64,000 nucleotides of DNA from Pachypanchax playfairii (taxonomy: Eukaryota > Chordata > Actinopteri > Cyprinodontiformes > Aplocheilidae), in the NCBI GenBank assembly GCA_006937955.1, contig SSNP01000146.1, positions 941,775 to 1,005,774 on the forward strand. The letters are read 5' to 3'. The position numbers and the translations under genes were made by a program. The notes beneath the pieces were generated by a model, which worked only from the letters and a program-made list of their open reading frames with translations, was not told the origin of the DNA and ran no database searches. This document shows positions 60,323 through 64,000 of the stretch, piece after piece. How positions within the stretch are numbered: position 1 is the stretch's first letter; the number at the start of each line of letters is the position of its first letter.

Positions 60323-61345
60323 ATGGCCAAGACCAAAGAGCTGTCAAAGGACACCAGAAACAAAATTGTAGACCTTCACCAGGCTGGGAAGACTGAATCT
60401 GCAATAGATAAGCAGCTTGGTGTGAAGAAATCAACTGTGGGAGCAATTATTAGAAAATGGAAGACATACAAGACCACTGATAATCTCCCTCGATCTGGGG
60501 CTCCACGCAAGATCTCACCCCGTGGGGTCAAAATGATCACAAGAACGGTGAGCAAAAATCCCAGAACCACACGGAGGGACCTAGTGAATGACCTGCAGAG
60601 AGCTGGGACCAAAGTAACAAAGGCTACCATCAGTAACACACTACGCCGCCAGGGACTCAAATCCTGCAGTGCCAGACGTGTCCCCCTGCTGAAGCCAGGA
60701 CACGTCCAGGCCCGTCTGCGGTTTGCTAGAGAGCATTTGGATGATCCAGAAGAGGATTGGGAGAACATCATATGGTCAGATGAAACCAAAATAGAACTTT
60801 TTGGTAGAAACTCAACTTGTCGTGTTTGGAGGGGAAAGAATGCTGAGTTGGATCCAAAGAACACCATACCTACTGTAAAGCATGGGGGTGGAAACATCAT
60901 GCTTTGGGGCTGTTTTTCTGCAAGGGGACCAGGACGACTGATCCGTGTAAAGGAAAGAATGAATGGGGCCATGTATCGTAAGATTTTGAGTGAAAACCTC
61001 CTTCCATCAGCAAGGGCATTGAAAATGAGACGTGGCTGGGTCTTTCAGCATGACAATGATCCCAAACACACCGCCCGGGCAACGAAGGAGTGGCTTCGTA
61101 AGAAGCATTTCAAGGTCCTGGAGTGGCCTAGCCAGTCTCCAGATCTCAACCCCATAGAAAATCTCTGGAGGGAGTTGAAAGTCCGTGTTGCCCAGCGTCA
61201 GCCCCAAAACATCACTACTCTAGAGGAGATCTGCATGGAGGAATGGGCCAAAATACCAGCAACAGTGTGTGAAAACCTTGTGAAGACTTACAGAAAACGT
61301 TTGACCTCTGTCATTGCCAACAAAGGCTATATAACAAAGTATTGA
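60323..61345 (+). CDS. Tc1-type DD34E transposase, 340 aa
   Basis: Cuts and pastes the surrounding Tc1 element at TA sites in the nucleus. The reading frame is uninterrupted and full length for the family (about 340 aa). Residues 1-55 form the first helix-turn-helix (LSKDTRNKIVDLHQAGKTES region). A GRPR-like linker follows at 57-63 (RSGAPRK), then a second helix-turn-helix to about 112. The RNase-H-like catalytic core has Asp153 (IIWSDETK), Asp244 (FQHDNDPKHT) and Glu279 (PDLNPIENLW), with 34 residues between the last two, so DD34E. The glycine-rich box is at 187-199 (HGGGNIMLWGCFS). The start is the first ATG after the TATA-like site. A poly(A) signal AATAAA (61395-61400) lies about 50 nt after the TGA stop. 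All key residues are present, so activity is possible. Confidence 0.95.
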   Translation: MAKTKELSKDTRNKIVDLHQAGKTESAIDKQLGVKKSTVGAIIRKWKTYKTTDNLPRSGAPRKISPRGVKMITRTVSKNPRTTRRDLVNDLQRAGTKVTKATISNTLRRQGLKSCSARRVPLLKPGHVQARLRFAREHLDDPEEDWENIIWSDETKIELFGRNSTCRVWRGKNAELDPKNTIPTVKHGGGNIMLWGCFSARGPGRLIRVKERMNGAMYRKILSENLLPSARALKMRRGWVFQHDNDPKHTARATKEWLRKKHFKVLEWPSQSPDLNPIENLWRELKVRVAQRQPQNITTLEEICMEEWAKIPATVCENLVKTYRKRLTSVIANKGYITKY

Positions 61346-61394
61346 GATTAACTTTTGTTATTGACCAAATACTTATTTTCCACCATAATTTGCA

Positions 61395-61400
61395 AATAAA
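61395..61400 (+). terminator. Poly(A) signal for the Tc1 transposase
   Basis: AATAAA 50 nt after the transposase stop codon, inside the right inverted repeat. The same motif's complement lies in the left arm. Confidence 0.45.
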
Positions 61401-61563
61401 TTCTTTAAAAATCAGACAATGTGATTTTCTGGATTTTTTTTCCTCATTTTGTCTCTCATAGTTGAGGTATACCTATGATGAAAATTACAGGCCTCTCTGA
61501 TCTTTTTAAGTGGGAGAACTTACACAATTGGTGGCTGACTAAATACTTTTTTGCCCCACTGTA

Positions 61564-63004
61564 TATTTGTTCCATAACATCATACTAAGAAAAACAATTT
61601 ATTTTCACTTTGACTGTAAGGTTTCCTTCAGTAGCAGGTGAGGGAGCCTGGCTACGCTGCTAGGGAATAGGACATTCAGCCTTCCAGGCTGAGGAGACGG
61701 AGCAGCAAAGTGAAAGTGTCAAGTTGGGTATCTTACAAAGTAAAACCACATGAAAGAAGAAAATGAAAAAATAAATATATATAAGAGAAGTCAGCCTGTG
61801 TTGACACCGTTGCATAACAGAAATACCATTGAGCAGATCCTCACTGCCCTTTCACATGAAGCCAGGCAATCAGGATTTTGAAAACAAATGTCAGGACGTC
61901 TTTCCAGGCAGAATGTTTTCCCACGAGCCAGAACCATCCTCCTCTACTTTACTCCTTCACAAACAACCAAGCTTGTGACTGGGACCATGTCAACATGCAG
62001 CTCTGTTTAGAGGGGGGTAGGGAGGAATTACTTTGATCCACTTTGAGGCATGTCTTCCTTTACTGTCGAGAGCTAGAGAAGGTTTGAAGTGGGAGGGGAG
62101 ACACATATAGCAAAGCTCAACCTAATTCTTTGCAACAGAGGAAATCTAACACCCTCTTCTGAAAATGACAACATACTATTTAGAGAAGTTTAAAGGCTTA
62201 AAGTTTAAAATCTCTAAAACGCAAGGAGACAGCAGACACTGTGGCAAGCTCTTATCATTGCTGAGCGATGACATTATTTTACAAACATGAGGGGCAGAGA
62301 TATTGGGCAGCACAGGCTGTAACTGCAGATTTCAGTATAGAACAATGGAAGTCTGTCCTGACTTCTGGACTAAACAATGGCAGGATGACATGGAGCCTGA
62401 CAGAGACACCCACAGCAGCAAGTATCTCTGCTGCAGACAGGAGAGGCTTTTTCACAGAGGAACAACCCCACCAAAAAATATCTCAACTTCCTTTTTTTCC
62501 CCCCTTCCTCCAATATCTTTTATACAATTTGGCACTTCTGGCTTTCATAAGTCGAAAGTGAACCGTCTAACTTTGATCACCACCCTGAGCACAACATTGC
62601 TAGACAATTAGGTAGGAACAAAATTAATCTTCATCGGGAGGGTGTCCGACTCTTTTTCCAGAACTTTTCAGAATCAAGCGACAGGAGGACATCTCAGTTT
62701 TTATTCATTAATGTTGCAAAGTATCAGTATCCCGGTCTGCTGTGATTGGTCCGAGGACTGGGAGAATGAGAGGCCCTTCTCTGAGGCATGTCAAATGAGC
62801 CACTGGGTAGACATTATGCCAATGTCTTTCATTTTTAATTAACAGAAGAAAAGCCTGGACTGCAAACAAGATGTTTCAGGCAGTTAACCATACAAATCTT
62901 TTCCATGGTCAATAAAATAGATAACACTAAGAAGGAAGCTCAAACAAGAGTAGAATGGTCTCTTTGAACCATAAATGCCAGAATTTACTGTAGGGAAACA
63001 ATGA
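61564..63004. other. Intergenic/intronic DNA; no gene recognised
   Basis: Unique sequence between the Tc1 element and the Myb/SANT-bearing element. Overlapping plus frames at 62268-62611 have no recognised domain. Confidence 0.45.
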
Positions 63005-63650
63005 GTGAGTTTACATGCAGCCAATAACCCTTTTAAAACCCAAATATTCACAATAACCCGGTTCCGCACGGGCATGTAACACTGGAAAAAACCCGAATAT
63101 GCTCATACCCGGTTTTTAAAAACCCGGTTTTTACTCCTGGGGTAACACTTTTCTAACCCAAATATTTAGTCATGTAAACGCATATCGGGATAACCCCATT
63201 AAAACGTGTGTTCTGTGCATGCTCTATTCGCAAGGAATCTTGGTCTTTTGAGCGCCAGTACGCCGGAGGTAAACAAGTCGAGGTAAACATGGCGAGACAC
63301 AGCACAGCACTAAACTTTTGGAACGAGGATGAAACAAATTTTTTGAACGGTCTGGTGAAAAGTATGAACATTATGCCTTTTGTTGATGTCAGAAAGTACA
63401 GAGATAGCGATGTTGTTGTTTTTGGATACAGGAAGAAGAATCGGAAATGACGCATATTGCGTCTTGAAGTAGTCCGTACGTCATGACGCTACCTCAACAT
63501 CCGCGTTTAAATCGGGTTATTAGAAGTTTCATGTATACAGGGGTAACTCTCTTATGCATGTAAACAGGTTATTCTGAACATTTCAGAAACACAAATACTG
63601 ACCATAACCCGATCATAACCCAAATATTGGCTGCATGTACACATCGTCAA
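63005..63650. mobile_element. Harbinger-like element with TTACATGCAGCCAATA ends
   Basis: The left end GAGTTTACATGCAGCCAATA and the right end TATTGGCTGCATGTACACAT are inverted repeats. Subterminal AACCCG/CGGGTT blocks recur many times on both sides. Total length is about 645 bp, and exact boundaries and duplication are uncertain (CAATG may flank both sides). The interior encodes a 53-codon Myb/SANT-like frame. Harbinger transposons normally carry a Myb/SANT gene beside a DDE nuclease gene. Here only the former's first part remains. Confidence 0.65.
63289..63450 (+). pseudogene. Myb/SANT-like DNA-binding domain fragment of a Harbinger-type element
   Basis: ATG in a strong context (AACATGG) opens MARHSTALNFWNEDETNFLN, then GLVKSMNIMPFVDVRKYRDS and a basic end (YRKKNRK) before TGA. 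The spacing of Trp, the EDET acidic patch, the Leu/Ile helix and the RKYR(D/N)SDV motif fit the Myb/SANT-like domains carried by fish Harbinger elements (W-EEET...LDGRKYRN). The third helix is missing or replaced. As a truncated copy it is unlikely to support transposition, though a free DNA-binding peptide cannot be excluded. Confidence 0.55.
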
Positions 63651-64000
63651 TGTAAACACGACAATCATATTTTTCTCACACTGATTATTGGAAAAATGCT
63701 TCTTTTCCATCCTTTAAACTCATATCAGATGCAGTCTTTCACTTTTTAAACATAAGATGCGATTTAATTTTTGGGTCTGTTTTCAGAGAAATTAGTTGCA
63801 ACGTGTTTTATTATATTTTTCAACATTCAGATGAAATTAAAAATTGAGCGAATTTTGAATAACCAGCTGTATTTGCCGAAAACTTACAAACAAAGAGATA
63901 GGTTACAAAGTTGGCGTGCAGCCGTGGGCATTTCCATAACTAAAAAAGTTGGTCGTGCATGTTTTTGCACTCTGTCGATAAAGAAACAAAACCACTAAAG
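63651..64000. other. AT-rich end of window; no gene recognised
   Basis: The last 350 bases are AT-rich. A 75-codon plus frame (63771-63998) runs close to the window's edge and has no recognisable domain. Confidence 0.4.

Larger units (their letters stand above)
59960..61561 (+). mobile_element. Intact Tc1 transposon with 200-bp IR/DR ends
   Basis: A 1602-bp element flanked by TA (59958-59959, 61562-61563). The inverted repeats 59960-60159 and 61362-61561 are 200 bp and differ by what I read as a single base. Each repeat holds an outer site (AAGTATTTAGTCA) and an inner one (AAGTATTTGGTCA), the IR/DR arrangement of the salmonid-type Tc1 group where transposase binds twice per end. The near-identity of the arms and the uninterrupted transposase indicate a recent insertion. 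Confidence 0.97.

Noticed and set aside
60376..60972. 198-codon minus-strand frame
   Set aside because: It is the antisense shadow of the Tc1 transposase and shows no domain.
1..64000. CRISPR array, bacterial operon, rRNA or viral genes
   Set aside because: No evenly spaced direct repeats, no closely packed long ORFs and no recognisable viral or rRNA sequence. All long repeats are explained by transposons or microsatellites.

Overview
This is vertebrate nuclear DNA, almost certainly from a teleost fish. It has long AT-rich introns, (CA)n microsatellites, Tc1-, hAT-, Harbinger- and Kolobok-like DNA transposons, a tRNA-derived SINE and a degraded non-LTR retrotransposon. There are no bacterial-type operons, no rRNA genes, no CRISPR array and no stand-alone tRNA gene.

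The host gene is on the minus strand. Two exons with correct splice signals encode the first 61 residues of a ZMIZ1-type protein (PIAS-like zinc-finger transcriptional coactivator). The start-codon exon is at 9793-9912: 51 nt of 5' UTR with an in-frame stop and a 4-codon uORF, then 23 codons beginning MNSIPSMDRH. The next exon is at 3096-3209: 38 codons, HLQNPANF to SLMGCLT. Both splice junctions lie between codons. No later exon is visible left of 3096, so the following intron leaves the window. Everything right of 9912 is upstream of the start codon on the gene's strand, so it is 5' UTR intron or upstream regulatory DNA. Untranslated exons cannot be recognised by translation, so the promoter was not placed.

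Region by region. 61-363: hAT-type MITE. 2080-2773: foldback element with 215-bp inverted repeats, TTAA duplication and the start of a THAP domain. 3096-3209: zmiz1 exon. 5100-5480: CpG-rich patch. 5900-6680: repeat-free enhancer-like DNA. 8184-8505: second copy of the first MITE, inverted. 8550-9727: dead Tc1/mariner relative with DD36E spacing. 9793-9912: zmiz1 start exon. 20890-21475: LINE reverse-transcriptase relic. 24029-26089: nested TTAA elements containing a hAT element with a transposase relic. 42341-43585: two adjacent MITEs. 49987-50309: SINE. 51715-52301: hAT-type MITE. 57290-58422: Kolobok-like element with two convergent gene starts (THAP domain on minus, P2X7-like N-terminus on plus). 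58643-59708: another TTAA element carrying a nested 591-bp MITE. 59960-61561: intact Tc1 transposon with a 340-aa DD34E transposase. 63005-63650: Harbinger-like element with a Myb/SANT-like ORF.

The only intact reading frame of real length is the Tc1 transposase. The most unusual content is the set of TTAA-flanked elements: two carry THAP-domain starts and one also carries an apparent P2X7-like start. Most remaining open reading frames are chance frames. Intervals marked as empty are those where nothing could be supported by eye.
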